Notes: a model not told the origin generated them from the sequence alone. Numbered from the stretch's first letter, positions 43,859 through 53,053 are shown. The stretch: DNA of 64,000 nucleotides from Clostridia bacterium (GCA_017399105.1 JAFQEJ010000050.1:1-64000), one strand, 5' to 3'. A program made the numbers and translations.

Positions 43859-43895
43859 GACATCAGGTAAATTCAATTAAGGAAAGGATAAAATT

Positions 43896-44768
43896 ATGGC
43901 TAAGCTTACAATAAATAAAATACTCGGATCTGCGGTTGCGGACAGTGTCTGCAAGATCTCAACCCCTGCACTTGCAAAGCTTGCAGCATCGGCATCTGAT
44001 GTGAGCGCGATGCTCGATTATACTGCTGAGGACGGTATTATCGCTGTCTATGATGAAGCTTCCCATACCGTTTCCGTAGCCGCCGGAGATGAAAAGACCG
44101 AAATTAAGCTGGAATTTATTCCTTGTGCTCACCCCCATCCGATTGCAGAGAAGAGAATGGTTGAGCTCGACCCTGTTGCAATTTCCGCGGAGAACGGAAA
44201 GATCGCGCTGATAGGAGACTCGCTTTTCAATAACTGGCAGACACCCGATGTGGATATGGGCATGCCGGGTGAGGTTTATAATTACGGCGTGGGCGGATAC
44301 TGCATCCCTAATCTGGATGAGCTGGTTGTGCCGCGCTATATCCTGCCGACCTCTCCTTCGGTGATTATTGTCCATGTGGGTATCAACGATATGTTCCAGG
44401 GTGGTGTGCCGCTGGAGACCTATCTTGCCGATGTGAAGGCTTTCTTTGAGAAGCTGCATACACAGCTTCCCGAGGCGAAAATCTGCTTTCTTTCTATTGT
44501 ACGTCCTACCGACATCGCACCTACTGTCAGCGGAATCGTAGGTCCCGAGGCGGATGCCAGACGGGATGCTATCGACAACGCAAATAAAACCATGGCTGCA
44601 TACTGCGCTGAGCGTGAATGGGCGGCTTATCTGGATGCTGAGGCTGCCTACTGTGACGACAAGGGGCGCAGCAAAGTCGAGAATTTCGCCGGGGACGGCA
44701 TTCACCTGCTTCCTCACGCTTATCCCGCATGGGGCAGAGCGATTGCAGAAGCACTTTTAAAGATCTGA
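43896..44768 (+). CDS. SGNH/GDSL-family hydrolase
   Basis: 290 residues, no signal peptide. An N-terminal beta domain of about 95 residues precedes the hydrolase domain. Block I is IALIGDSLFNNW (Ser109), block II the Gly in YGVGGYCIPN, block III the Asn of HVGINDMFQGG, and block V is DGIHLLPHAYPAWG with the Asp and His of the triad. The family contains esterases and sugar O-deacetylases. AAAGGA precedes ATG 43896. Gene order SGNH, toroid protein, PHP protein, 142-residue protein suggests one pathway. The acetyl-ester role on a glycan is an inference. Confidence 0.85.
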   Translation: MAKLTINKILGSAVADSVCKISTPALAKLAASASDVSAMLDYTAEDGIIAVYDEASHTVSVAAGDEKTEIKLEFIPCAHPHPIAEKRMVELDPVAISAENGKIALIGDSLFNNWQTPDVDMGMPGEVYNYGVGGYCIPNLDELVVPRYILPTSPSVIIVHVGINDMFQGGVPLETYLADVKAFFEKLHTQLPEAKICFLSIVRPTDIAPTVSGIVGPEADARRDAIDNANKTMAAYCAEREWAAYLDAEAAYCDDKGRSKVENFAGDGIHLLPHAYPAWGRAIAEALLKI

Positions 44769-44782
44769 CGGGAGGGGATAAT

Positions 44783-46528
44783 ATGCTTCATTTTAAGACG
44801 GAATTTGAGAAAGAACTCTTCGCGCTGGAGGTGCGCGCACTTGATGAAAAATATGATCCTGCGGTGCGTATGACGACCTCTTATCGTGGAAAGAACGGAT
44901 ACCACAGCAGACTTTCAGACTGTATGGTTCATGATATTCGCGGATCCTTCGATTATGCCTATCAGCTCCTCAACCGCGACGGGGAAGGTGACCGCGAACG
45001 CGCACATGACATACTCTACCGTGTGATCGCCCTGCAGGATATGAACCCCGCTCGCAATACTTATGGCATTTGGCAGTATTATCTCGAGGAAGATCTTGAG
45101 GAGATGAATCCTCCCGACTGGAACTGGGCGGATTTCAACGGCAAAGTGCTTCTCCAGATGCTGAATGAGCATGACAGCAAGCTTACCGAGGACATCAAAG
45201 CTCGCATGCGCGATTCGGTATGCCATGCCTGCCGTGCGATTATCAAGCGCAATGTGCAGCCGCACTATACCAATATCTCGGTAATGGGCGCTTATGTAAC
45301 CCTTTATGCCGGTGAATTCATGGACAATGAGGAATTCTTCACCTACGGTAAGAACCGCCTCAAGGCACTCCATGCTTATAACATGTCCCACGGAAGCTTC
45401 AGTGAGTTCAACAGCCCCACCTATACCTTTGTTTGTCTGGAAGATCTGTCGGCACTCAATCATGATATCAAGGATGAAGAGTGTAAGCAGCTTTCAACAG
45501 AGCTGATCGATCTTGCCTGGGAGACGGTCGCCCTTCACTATCATATCGCTTCGGGACAGATGGCAGGCCCTCATGATCGCGCGTATGCCTTCCTGCTGGC
45601 TGATTCTACCAAGCTTTCCATTGAGCGTGCTCTCGACTATCGCATCAGGCTGATTGGGGACTACAGTATATTCAATACCAAAAATATCGGAAATCTTCAC
45701 TTTACGAGCGAGCTGACCTGCCCCGATAAATATATACCCTATTTTACCGAAGCTTCGGGGGAGCGTATTCTAGATCAGACCTTTGCATCGGGACGCATGG
45801 CTTATACCTACATCAACGATGTTTATACCATCGGCAGTCTCCACCGTGAGTGCGCATGGAATCAGCACCGCAATGTTCTGGGCTATTTCGGCAGTGTGGA
45901 TGCACCTGTCGCATTCAATCTCAAGTGTCTCCATGATGACTGGGATTACTGCTCAGCACTGATGGCAACGGTACAGGAGAAGGGAAGAACGCTCACTGCC
46001 ACCGCATTTACTACTGACGGCGGCGATACCCATGTTTGTCTCGATATGGTGAAAAACGCCGCAATCAAAGCAAAGGATTTTCGCATTCGTGCTCTCTTTG
46101 AAGGAGCAGTGGAGTATCTTACCGCCGAGCAGGTTGGAGATGTATCCTTCCGCGTGACCGATACCAGAAATGGGCTTACTGTTTACATCGATTTCCCCTA
46201 CGCTGTATTCGGCGATGCGCCTGTTAAGTTTGCTATCATCCGTGACAGTAACAAGCTTGGTATTGATGCAATCCTCTACTGCGGGGAGGAGACTGTAATT
46301 GACTTCGCGGCAATGAAGGAAGCGATGATTTTCACCGCCGTCGAATACAGCCTTGACGGAGTCCGCATGGCAGATGCAGCGATGAATATTGATGCCGAGG
46401 GAGAAAAAATTACAGGCAGCTTTGGCAATCTCACCGTAAAGATGAATCGGAAGCCGGATAAGGGCGGCATTGTCAGCAGAAGTGTTGAGCTTTTCCGCGG
46501 CGGCGAAGCTTATACTCCCGCATTTTGA
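44783..46528 (+). CDS. uncharacterised protein with alpha/alpha-toroid-like fold and beta-sandwich tail
   Basis: 581 residues, no signal peptide. The first ~330 residues look like helical hairpins of an alpha-toroid, with conserved-looking polar sites NPARNTYGIWQYY, HYTNISVMGAY, HGSFSEFNSPTY and MAGPHDRAY; the last ~250 residues are beta-rich. This architecture occurs in heparinase II/III-like and related polysaccharide lyases or glucuronyl hydrolases, but I do not recognise a named family. GGGAGGGG stands before ATG 44783; the longer frame starts inside the preceding gene. Candidate glycan-degrading enzyme acting in the cytoplasm. Confidence 0.7.
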   Translation: MLHFKTEFEKELFALEVRALDEKYDPAVRMTTSYRGKNGYHSRLSDCMVHDIRGSFDYAYQLLNRDGEGDRERAHDILYRVIALQDMNPARNTYGIWQYYLEEDLEEMNPPDWNWADFNGKVLLQMLNEHDSKLTEDIKARMRDSVCHACRAIIKRNVQPHYTNISVMGAYVTLYAGEFMDNEEFFTYGKNRLKALHAYNMSHGSFSEFNSPTYTFVCLEDLSALNHDIKDEECKQLSTELIDLAWETVALHYHIASGQMAGPHDRAYAFLLADSTKLSIERALDYRIRLIGDYSIFNTKNIGNLHFTSELTCPDKYIPYFTEASGERILDQTFASGRMAYTYINDVYTIGSLHRECAWNQHRNVLGYFGSVDAPVAFNLKCLHDDWDYCSALMATVQEKGRTLTATAFTTDGGDTHVCLDMVKNAAIKAKDFRIRALFEGAVEYLTAEQVGDVSFRVTDTRNGLTVYIDFPYAVFGDAPVKFAIIRDSNKLGIDAILYCGEETVIDFAAMKEAMIFTAVEYSLDGVRMADAAMNIDAEGEKITGSFGNLTVKMNRKPDKGGIVSRSVELFRGGEAYTPAF

Positions 46529-46547
46529 TTGAACAGGAAGGATATTC

Positions 46548-47261
46548 ATGTATTATTACGAAACGCATCTTCATACCAAGCCGGTCAGCAAATGTGCAAG
46601 AACCACCGTTCGTGAGACGCTCGAATTTTATAAAAGAATCGGCTATGATGGCGTATTTATCACCAATCATTTTCTTGACGGCAATATCGATGTAGATCAC
46701 AGCCTTCCTTATGAAGATAAGATCAGCCACTATTTTTCCGATTATGAAGCGGGCGCTGCAATGGCAGAAGAGATTGGTATCCGCGTTTTTGCGGGAGTGG
46801 AAACCTCCTATAAAGGTACCGATTTTCTTGTATACGGTCTTGATAAGGCATGGTATCTTGCCAATCCGCAGATTATGGAAATGAAAAAGAAGGATCAACT
46901 TGCATTATTCATGGAGTGCGGTGCTCTTGTTATTCAGGCGCATCCCTACCGTGAGGCAGGTTATATCGATCACATCCGTCTTTTTCCCCGCAGTGTTCAC
47001 GGCGTTGAGATAATCAATGCCTGCCGCACAGAACTTGAGAACGCTATGGCAAAGCATTATGCTGAGAGCTATGGTTTGATCCCCTTTGCAGGCTCGGACA
47101 ATCATGGAGGAATCGCACAACAAAATCTGGCGGGCATGTGCTCACAGACTCCGATTTCAGATGAGGCGGACTTTGTGAAGCGGATTCTTGCAGGGGAGAT
47201 GAAGCTGTTTACCATGACACAGCAGGACGGAACTGTCTTATCAACTCTCTGTTTGGAATAA
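46548..47261 (+). CDS. PHP-domain metal-dependent phosphoesterase
   Basis: 237 residues. All four PHP motifs are visible: ETHLHTKPVS (metal His pair), FITNHF, AGVETSY and IQAHPYRE, and the last motif GSDNHGG. PHP domains use a trinuclear metal site to hydrolyse phosphate esters. This short form has no other domain. It starts 19 bases behind the toroid gene. The substrate is unknown, but the context favours a sugar or oligosaccharide phosphate. Confidence 0.85.
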   Translation: MYYYETHLHTKPVSKCARTTVRETLEFYKRIGYDGVFITNHFLDGNIDVDHSLPYEDKISHYFSDYEAGAAMAEEIGIRVFAGVETSYKGTDFLVYGLDKAWYLANPQIMEMKKKDQLALFMECGALVIQAHPYREAGYIDHIRLFPRSVHGVEIINACRTELENAMAKHYAESYGLIPFAGSDNHGGIAQQNLAGMCSQTPISDEADFVKRILAGEMKLFTMTQQDGTVLSTLCLE

Positions 47262-47272
47262 AAGGAGCGTAT

Positions 47273-47701
47273 ATGAAAACAACGATGATCAAAAAGCAGG
47301 AGATTTCACTGTATTATCTGCATGACAGTAGAATTACTTCTATGAAAGCTGACGGTCATAAGCTGACACTCGAATTCGCTGATGGATATTCCTGTGTGGA
47401 AGCGCCGTATCACATCAAGGGCGGCATCGAGATCACCGGCGTTAATTGGCGGTTTTGCCGCATATATATGCTCGACTACAAGGATAAGGACCGCGGCAGA
47501 TACGGCAGCTTCAGCGGAGAAAAGCTTTCGCTTCAGGAGTTTATCGAAAGGGAAGAGTTGTTCTATCTTGAAATTATGGATGAGACTTATGCCATGAACC
47601 GGTGCTTTATGAATGGCTTTTACAGTGCAAAGGATCGATTCTGTGAGTTCTTCATGGAAATCCATTATGACGGTGATTTCAAATATATTATCGAACAATA
47701 A
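47273..47701 (+). CDS. hypothetical protein, last gene of the SGNH operon
   Basis: 142 residues, not recognised. It is acidic/aromatic with alternating strands (KLTLEFADGYSCVEAPY, GGIEITGVNWRFCRIYML) and a helical end. It has no signal peptide and no cysteine motif beyond scattered residues. It begins 11 bases behind the PHP gene with AAAGGAG upstream and ends just before a strong bidirectional terminator, so it belongs to the same transcript. Confidence 0.65.
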   Translation: MKTTMIKKQEISLYYLHDSRITSMKADGHKLTLEFADGYSCVEAPYHIKGGIEITGVNWRFCRIYMLDYKDKDRGRYGSFSGEKLSLQEFIEREELFYLEIMDETYAMNRCFMNGFYSAKDRFCEFFMEIHYDGDFKYIIEQ

Positions 47702-47707
47702 TAAACA

Positions 47708-47739
47708 AGAGCTCGACACATGTGAATGCGTCGGGCTCT
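47708..47739. terminator. bidirectional terminator after the SGNH operon
   Basis: A 10-bp stem with one G-T pair (47708-47717 with 47730-47739), T-rich sequence on both flanks, between two converging genes. Confidence 0.7.
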
Positions 47740-47746
47740 GTTCATG

Positions 47747-48550
47747 TTAAGTATAAAAATCGTGACAGCCGATTTTGAAAGCATGCGTCCGATTTTCCAC
47801 GATCCAGAAGCTGGTTGCCAGCGACTTGTCGAGGAAGTAGAGAATATCCTCCGATATACTGTAGCCGTCAAGTACAATCTTGGCTGCAATCATGCTGCTT
47901 TCTGTTGGCTCCATGTAGATGCTCTGATTGGCTACAGGTGTGAACTGCACGCCGTATTTACGGTCGAAGATAACCGAATAGATGGTATTCGGAAATTCCT
48001 CGCTTCTCACACGGTTGAGTACCACATTACCTACGGCAATCTGACCGATCAGTGGCTCTCCCCGGCTCTCAGCCGAAATGATGCGGGACAGCCAATAGAG
48101 CTCATCAGCGTCATAATAGCTGCTGCCCGGCTCGATTATACTGCCGGTGGAGCGGTAGACTGCCTGTTCAGTATCACCGTTCCATGAGACTTCGCCGCCG
48201 AGCGCTTTCGCAAGCGGTCTGAGCGGTACATAAAGCTTGCCGTCAGAGATAAGCGGTGTTCGTTCCGAGTAGAGGTAGCGGCCGTTTGCGATCATGTAGC
48301 TGCCTCCTTCCACTGCGGTCAGAGACAGTGAATTGCCGCTCAGAAATGCGCTTTTCGATGCGGCATCCCATGTGGCTGTCGTCCCTGCAGCAAGCTCACC
48401 GAAGGAGCGGAGCGCCACATAGGTGGTATCCTCCACAAGCAGGCAGTCCTCGAAGAGTTGACCGTCCAGATCGACACTGACTGCCGATACGGGGAGCATG
48501 GCGGCAAGGAACAGTCCCAGCGTGAGGAGAATGGCTTTTAAGTGTTTCAA
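47747..48550 (-). CDS. secreted SleB-type cell-wall hydrolase with copper-amine-oxidase-like N domain
   Basis: About 267 residues. A TTG start at 48550 is chosen. GAAAGGA lies nine bases upstream, the product then begins with a classic signal peptide (KHLKAILLTLGLFLAAMLPVSA), and the only upstream ATG (48601) overlaps the -10 box of the promoter. Next is a stalk/copper-amine-oxidase N-like domain (YVALRSFGELAAG, YVPLRPLAKALGGEVSW). The C-terminus is Hydrolase_2: LSRIISAESRGEPLIGQIAVGNVVLNRV with the catalytic Glu. Such enzymes act as muramidase-type amidases or lytic enzymes in spore germination and wall turnover. No ypeB follows, so a spore role is open. Confidence 0.82.
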   Translation of the reverse strand: MKHLKAILLTLGLFLAAMLPVSAVSVDLDGQLFEDCLLVEDTTYVALRSFGELAAGTTATWDAASKSAFLSGNSLSLTAVEGGSYMIANGRYLYSERTPLISDGKLYVPLRPLAKALGGEVSWNGDTEQAVYRSTGSIIEPGSSYYDADELYWLSRIISAESRGEPLIGQIAVGNVVLNRVRSEEFPNTIYSVIFDRKYGVQFTPVANQSIYMEPTESSMIAAKIVLDGYSISEDILYFLDKSLATSFWIVENRTHAFKIGCHDFYT

Positions 48551-48599
48551 TTGCAAAATCCTTTCTTTGTTTCTTTTTCTCAGTTTCACCTCCGTTTCC

Positions 48600-48628
48600 A
48601 TTGTACCACAGTGACCGAAAGGATTCAA
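48600..48628 (-). promoter_or_regulatory. sigma-A promoter for the SleB-type hydrolase
   Basis: Minus strand TTGAAT (48623-48628), 17 bases, TACAAT (48600-48605). It shares two bases with an in-frame ATG at 48601, which argues that translation starts at TTG 48550. Confidence 0.7.
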
Positions 48629-48702
48629 TGCAAAAAATTTGGTAAGTGTGCGACGGATTTTGTTATAATTGAGACGGAATTTGTCGTTGTATCCCAATCG
48701 AA

Positions 48703-48731
48703 TTGACTTTTTTCGATATGCGTGTTAAAAT
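48703..48731 (+). promoter_or_regulatory. sigma-A promoter for the GH3 gene
   Basis: TTGACT (48703-48708), 17 bases, TAAAAT (48726-48731), 36 bases before ATG 48767. Confidence 0.75.
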
Positions 48732-48766
48732 CAAAATATCATATTGTTTTGAAAGGCGGTACACTT

Positions 48767-51019
48767 ATGGAAAAATATAAAAATCCTTCCTTAACCCCGG
48801 AAGAGCGTGCACTCGATCTGCTCTCCAAGATGACGCTGGAGGAGAAGATCGCACAGATTAACATTATCCGTGGTGCTGAGTATGCTTATGAGAGTATGAA
48901 GCAGTTCACATGCACGGTAGAGGAGAACGATAACATTAATTTGGATAAGGTTCGTGAGACCGTAGGCAAGCGAGGAATCGGTTATGTGCATGATATTTAT
49001 TCGGTTCCTCGAATTAAGAATCAGCTGCAGAAATTCCTTGTGGAAGAAACCCGTCTCGGCATTCCCTGCATTTTCACAGCCGAAGCTCTTCACGGCGTCA
49101 GCTTTGCCGGATGTTCGATTTTCCCGGTGCCGCTGACTCTGTCTCAGACCTTCAATCCCGAGCTTGTGCGTCAGATTGGCGACGGAATTGCAACCGAAAC
49201 AAGAGCAATCGGCCATCATGAGATTTTAGCACCCAATCTGGATGTTGCCCGTGACCCCAGATGGGGCAGAACCGAGGAAACCTTCGGTGAGGATACTTAT
49301 CTCTCATCCGAAATGGCGGCTGCGATTATCTCGGGTGAACAGAAAGGTGATATTTCGAGAAACGACTCGGTTATCTGCGAACCCAAGCACTACTGTGTTC
49401 ACGGCATGCCCGAGGGAGGACTCAACTGCGCACCGGCAAGAGTTGGTCAGCGAGAGGTTGAAACCTGTTATCTCCCTGTTTTTGAGGCAGGCATCAAGCG
49501 CGGCGGTGCATACAATGTGATGGCTTGCTATAACAGCATTGACGGTGAGCTGGTTATGACAAGTGAGCATTATCTGAAGGAGGTGCTCAAGGAGCGTTTC
49601 GGACTGCGCGGTATTTCGAGAGCGGACTGGGGCGGTGTCATGCGCATTCTAAACACGCATCATATGACCCGCAGCAAGAGCGAAACAGTTCGCATGGCAC
49701 TGTCGGGCGGTCTTGACATGCAGGGGTGTTGTGATATTCCTGCACGCGAATGGGAAGAAATAATATATTCACTGGTTGAAGAAGGAAAACTTGAAGCTGC
49801 GAAGATCGATGATTCGGTACTCCGCATACTCAAAATGAAGTTTGAACTGGGACTCTTTGAGAATCCCTATGCAGACGATGCGCTTCCCGAAAAGGTGATC
49901 CGCTGTGACAAGCATAAGGCGGTCTCGCTCAAAGCTGCAGAGCAGGCAATGGTACTTCTCAAAAATGACGGCACACTTCCTATGGGCGATAAATACAAAA
50001 AGATCGCGCTGATTGGTCCTTCCTCTGCGTCACAGAAGGTTGGCGGATATTCTTCTACTGTGCGCGGCTACAAGATCAACTCGGTTTATGATGAGCTTAG
50101 GCTCCGTTATCCCGAGGCTGAGATTCACCAGTGTGACGGATGCGCAATCACTCACAATCACGGTGAGAGCGTGCATTATGTGGACGGACAGCCCCATCTC
50201 ACCAAGATTGTCGATGCCGATATCGACGATATGATTGATGATGCAGTCAAGCTGGCAGCAGATGCTGACATTGCAGTTCTTGTCTGCGGCGACAATAATG
50301 TTACCAGCGGAGAGGGAGCTGACCGCTGCCATCTGATCCTTAACGGCCGTCAGCGTGAGTTGATTCTCAAGGTTGCGGCTACCGGTACTCCTGTTGTTCT
50401 CGTTCTGGAGAACGGCAAGGCGGTCGATCTCTCCGAGGAAACCAAGGTCTGTGCATCCATTCTGGTGGCAGGCTTCGGCGGTGAATTCGGCGCTAAGGCG
50501 ATTGTGGAGGTACTTTCGGGCGATATCAATCCTGCAGGACGCCTCTCGGTATCCTATCCCCGCGATGAAGGCATGCTCCCCTGTTATTATTCCAAGCTTC
50601 CCGGCGGAAGTAATGGCTATCTGGAGGGCGATACCTCTCCCTTGTATGCATTCGGTCACGGTTTGTCCTACACGAAGTTTGATTACTCCAACCTTTGCGT
50701 AACTCCTCTCGGCGGATACCGTCATGAGATACGATTTACCGTTACAAATGCAGGCGATATGGACGGAGATGAGGTGGCACAGCTCTATGTGAATGATATC
50801 GACAGCAGTATTGTTACACCTATGAAGCTGCTTCGCAAGTTTGAGCGTATCTCGCTCAAGGCAGGTGAGAGCAGAGAGATCTCCTTCGTTCTCGATTTTG
50901 ATGATTTCAAGCTTCTTGGTCTCAACTGGAAGTGGAAGGTTGAGCCGGGCGATTTCGATATCATGGTCGGTGCATCCTCTTCGGATATCAGATTGAATCA
51001 GATTATAAATATCAGATAA
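48767..51019 (+). CDS. glycoside hydrolase family 3 (beta-glucosidase/beta-xylosidase)
   Basis: 750 residues, three GH3 parts. The N-terminal barrel has TLEEKIAQ, DPRWGRTEETFGEDTYLSSEM, PKHYCVHGMPEGG and the nucleophile Asp in SRADWGGV. The alpha/beta sandwich domain runs from LKAAEQAMVLLKNDGTLP through ALIGPSSASQKVGGYSS. A fibronectin-III-like end (VTNAGDMDGDEVAQLYV...FERISLKAGE) follows. No signal peptide, so it should cleave imported beta-linked oligosaccharides in the cytoplasm. It is in its own transcription unit. ATG 48767 follows GAAAGGCGG; the ATG at 48722 lies inside the promoter. Confidence 0.92.
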   Translation: MEKYKNPSLTPEERALDLLSKMTLEEKIAQINIIRGAEYAYESMKQFTCTVEENDNINLDKVRETVGKRGIGYVHDIYSVPRIKNQLQKFLVEETRLGIPCIFTAEALHGVSFAGCSIFPVPLTLSQTFNPELVRQIGDGIATETRAIGHHEILAPNLDVARDPRWGRTEETFGEDTYLSSEMAAAIISGEQKGDISRNDSVICEPKHYCVHGMPEGGLNCAPARVGQREVETCYLPVFEAGIKRGGAYNVMACYNSIDGELVMTSEHYLKEVLKERFGLRGISRADWGGVMRILNTHHMTRSKSETVRMALSGGLDMQGCCDIPAREWEEIIYSLVEEGKLEAAKIDDSVLRILKMKFELGLFENPYADDALPEKVIRCDKHKAVSLKAAEQAMVLLKNDGTLPMGDKYKKIALIGPSSASQKVGGYSSTVRGYKINSVYDELRLRYPEAEIHQCDGCAITHNHGESVHYVDGQPHLTKIVDADIDDMIDDAVKLAADADIAVLVCGDNNVTSGEGADRCHLILNGRQRELILKVAATGTPVVLVLENGKAVDLSEETKVCASILVAGFGGEFGAKAIVEVLSGDINPAGRLSVSYPRDEGMLPCYYSKLPGGSNGYLEGDTSPLYAFGHGLSYTKFDYSNLCVTPLGGYRHEIRFTVTNAGDMDGDEVAQLYVNDIDSSIVTPMKLLRKFERISLKAGESREISFVLDFDDFKLLGLNWKWKVEPGDFDIMVGASSSDIRLNQIINIR

Positions 51020-51025
51020 AATACG

Positions 51026-51065
51026 AAAACAGAAGCTGCGGCAATGGCTGCGGCTTCTGTTTTAC
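51026..51065 (+). terminator. terminator after the GH3 gene
   Basis: AAAACAGAAGC (51026-51036) pairs with GCTTCTGTTTT (51053-51063), 11 bp, ending in a run of T. Confidence 0.8.
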
Positions 51066-51183
51066 TTGTTTATTGAAAAAAGCATTTTAACAATTCTCAA
51101 ACAAAACTTCATCATTTCAAAAATATCGCGGGAGTATAATATGCTCACAACAGACGAAAACAAGAGTAAAGGAGCATATTACT

Positions 51184-51603
51184 ATGAATAACGAGAACAA
51201 CATCAAGGAACTGAATGAACAGTTAGAGGCTTTTCTCAAGACAAAAGGAATCAGCGCGAAGTTTAAGCTTGCCATCGAGAATATGACTGCTTCCGCAGAA
51301 GCACAGCATGCTGCTGACAAGGCAAGCTTTGAGGCAGTGAAGGCAAGATCTGCAGAGGAAAACAAGGATTTTGTGGAGTTTCTGCATACCAAAGGAATCA
51401 AAGCCAAGATCAGCCTTGTCGTAGAAAATATGAAAAAGGGCGCTGCGGAAGCCTCTGAGAAAACTGCCGCGCAGATTGAAAAGTCCAAAGCATATATTGC
51501 ACAGCCCTATTCCGCAGAACTGCTTGCAGGTGAATTCAACGCATATCTTAAAGCGAAAGGACTGGAAGGCAGATACAGCATTGTGATAACAGAAGATAAA
51601 TAA
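51184..51603 (+). CDS. small protein built of three repeats
   Basis: 139 residues, no signal peptide or membrane segment. Three imperfect ~25-residue units are visible: FLKTKGISAKFKLAIENM (from about residue 17), FLHTKGIKAKISLVVENM (about 61) and YLKAKGLEGRYSIVITED (about 121). They are separated by Ala/Glu/Lys-rich helical linkers, probably coiled coil. I know no family with this consensus. A TATAAT at 51135-51140 could be its -10, but no matching -35 is seen. AAGGAG lies before ATG 51184. The next two genes on this strand are also of unknown function. Confidence 0.65.
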   Translation: MNNENNIKELNEQLEAFLKTKGISAKFKLAIENMTASAEAQHAADKASFEAVKARSAEENKDFVEFLHTKGIKAKISLVVENMKKGAAEASEKTAAQIEKSKAYIAQPYSAELLAGEFNAYLKAKGLEGRYSIVITEDK

Positions 51604-51687
51604 GTGTCTGAATAATTAACAAATTATAAAAAATAAATACGGAAAAATATAAATATCCTACCGATATAATAAGAGAGGTAAATAATT

Positions 51688-52053
51688 ATGAACCGCAACG
51701 ATCAGAATTTTATCGCACAGAACATTCGTGCACAGTATATGGCAAAGCAGACCACCGAGCTTGATGAGCTTCGCTCGCTTGATAACAAGGTGAAGCGCCC
51801 GGCAAATGCATTTGCATATACCTTTGGTGCCATCAGCTCGATTGTTATGGGATGCGGTATGAGCCTTGTGATGACCGATATCGGCACAGCACTCGGGCTG
51901 GCGAACGGAATGGTTCCCGGAATCATCATTGGCGTGGTCGGCCTTGCTATGGCGCTGATCAACTATCCGATTTATAAAAATATTCTTGCTTCACGCAAGA
52001 GCAAATATGCTGACCGCATCCTCGCTCTCACCGAAAAAATCATGAACAAGTAA
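51688..52053 (+). CDS. hypothetical small membrane protein
   Basis: 121 residues. A polar N-terminal helix (about 1-40) precedes two hydrophobic segments rich in Gly (about 42-63 and 72-93), and a basic C-terminal tail ends in a helix. The topology is two-pass with both ends inside. Its own region upstream (51603-51688) is very AT-rich with a TATAAT at 51665-51670 but no clear -35. GAGAGG stands before the ATG. No family recognised. Confidence 0.65.
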   Translation: MNRNDQNFIAQNIRAQYMAKQTTELDELRSLDNKVKRPANAFAYTFGAISSIVMGCGMSLVMTDIGTALGLANGMVPGIIIGVVGLAMALINYPIYKNILASRKSKYADRILALTEKIMNK

Positions 52054-52156
52054 AGCGAATGCAGGTGGATATTGACATCAGACGTAATGCGCGGGACGGC
52101 AAGGATAATCAAATTCACAGATACATAAAAATACCACTTACATTGATATGAGCTGA

Positions 52157-53053
52157 ATGGACATGACCGACTGGAAAAAGACTGCCAAACGAATATTGTC
52201 ACCACCGCCTTGGCTGACACTGCTGCTGGTGGTCTTCAGTACCGCCGCGCTGATTGCTGTCTTTGTGAAGGAATGGCAGGAAGCACCCATTGCATATGCG
52301 GTGTATGTGACGGCATTCTATACTTTATGTGTTCTCTGCATGCTTGGTGCTAAGAGAATCCCCGGTTGGTATCGGAGCGGAAAAAATTTGGTTTACAGCA
52401 ACAAGTTCGGCAATCGCTATATGACCGATGCGGCATTTAAAACACGCGTATCGCTCTATCGCTCGCTGGCAATCAATCTGCTGTATGTGTTAATCAATCT
52501 GGTTTCGGGGCGCATCAATCGCTCTGCATGGTTTTATATTCTTGCAGGATATTACGGCATTCTTGCTGTTATGCGCTTTCTCCTGCTTCGCTATCAGCAG
52601 CGCAAGGGCATCGGCAGTGATCTTGTGGGCGAGTATAGACGGTCGCGGCTCTGCGGCATGATTCTCATGATGATCAACTTTACACTGACAGGTGCGGTGC
52701 TGATGATGCTTTATCAGAATCGCGGGTATGATTATCCGGGAATTCTCATTTATGTGATGGCGATGTATACTTTCTACATCACAGCACAATCGATTGCAGG
52801 TCTGCTTCGGAGCCGAAAATATCACAGTCCGATCATGTCAAGTGCGAAAATCATCAGCCTCTCGGCGGCGCTGGTCTCCATGCTTTCACTTGAAACAGCG
52901 ATGCTGACCCAGTTCGGAGCGGAGAATTCACCCGAATTTCGACAAATTATGATTGCGGCTACCGGTGCCGGTGTCAGCATTGTTGTGGTGACCATGTCGG
53001 TATATATGATTCTTCGCGCCGGTAAAGAAATCAAAAAACTGCAGAATAAATGA
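52157..53053 (+). CDS. hypothetical polytopic membrane protein
   Basis: 298 residues with about seven hydrophobic segments, no recognisable transport or enzyme motif. The loop after the second segment is basic (GAKRIPGWYRSGKNLVYSN). The ribosome site before ATG 52157 is weak; ATG 52163 is an alternative. The 100 bases upstream carry no clear promoter, so it may be read from the gene before. A terminator follows. Confidence 0.65.
   Translation: MDMTDWKKTAKRILSPPPWLTLLLVVFSTAALIAVFVKEWQEAPIAYAVYVTAFYTLCVLCMLGAKRIPGWYRSGKNLVYSNKFGNRYMTDAAFKTRVSLYRSLAINLLYVLINLVSGRINRSAWFYILAGYYGILAVMRFLLLRYQQRKGIGSDLVGEYRRSRLCGMILMMINFTLTGAVLMMLYQNRGYDYPGILIYVMAMYTFYITAQSIAGLLRSRKYHSPIMSSAKIISLSAALVSMLSLETAMLTQFGAENSPEFRQIMIAATGAGVSIVVVTMSVYMILRAGKEIKKLQNK

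Noticed and set aside
48638..48646. Shared TTTGGTAAG regulatory site with the one at 43740
   Set aside because: The nine-base match lies at a different distance from the two promoters (10 versus 19 bases) and has no inverted partner at 48638, so chance is the simpler explanation.
51135..51140. Sigma-A promoter for the triplicated small protein
   Set aside because: A perfect TATAAT is present, but no -35 element is found at 16-18 bases. It is mentioned in the gene entry only.
52072..52109. Promoter TTGACA...GATAAT ahead of the membrane protein at 52157
   Set aside because: The spacing would be 26 bases, which is too long for sigma-A.
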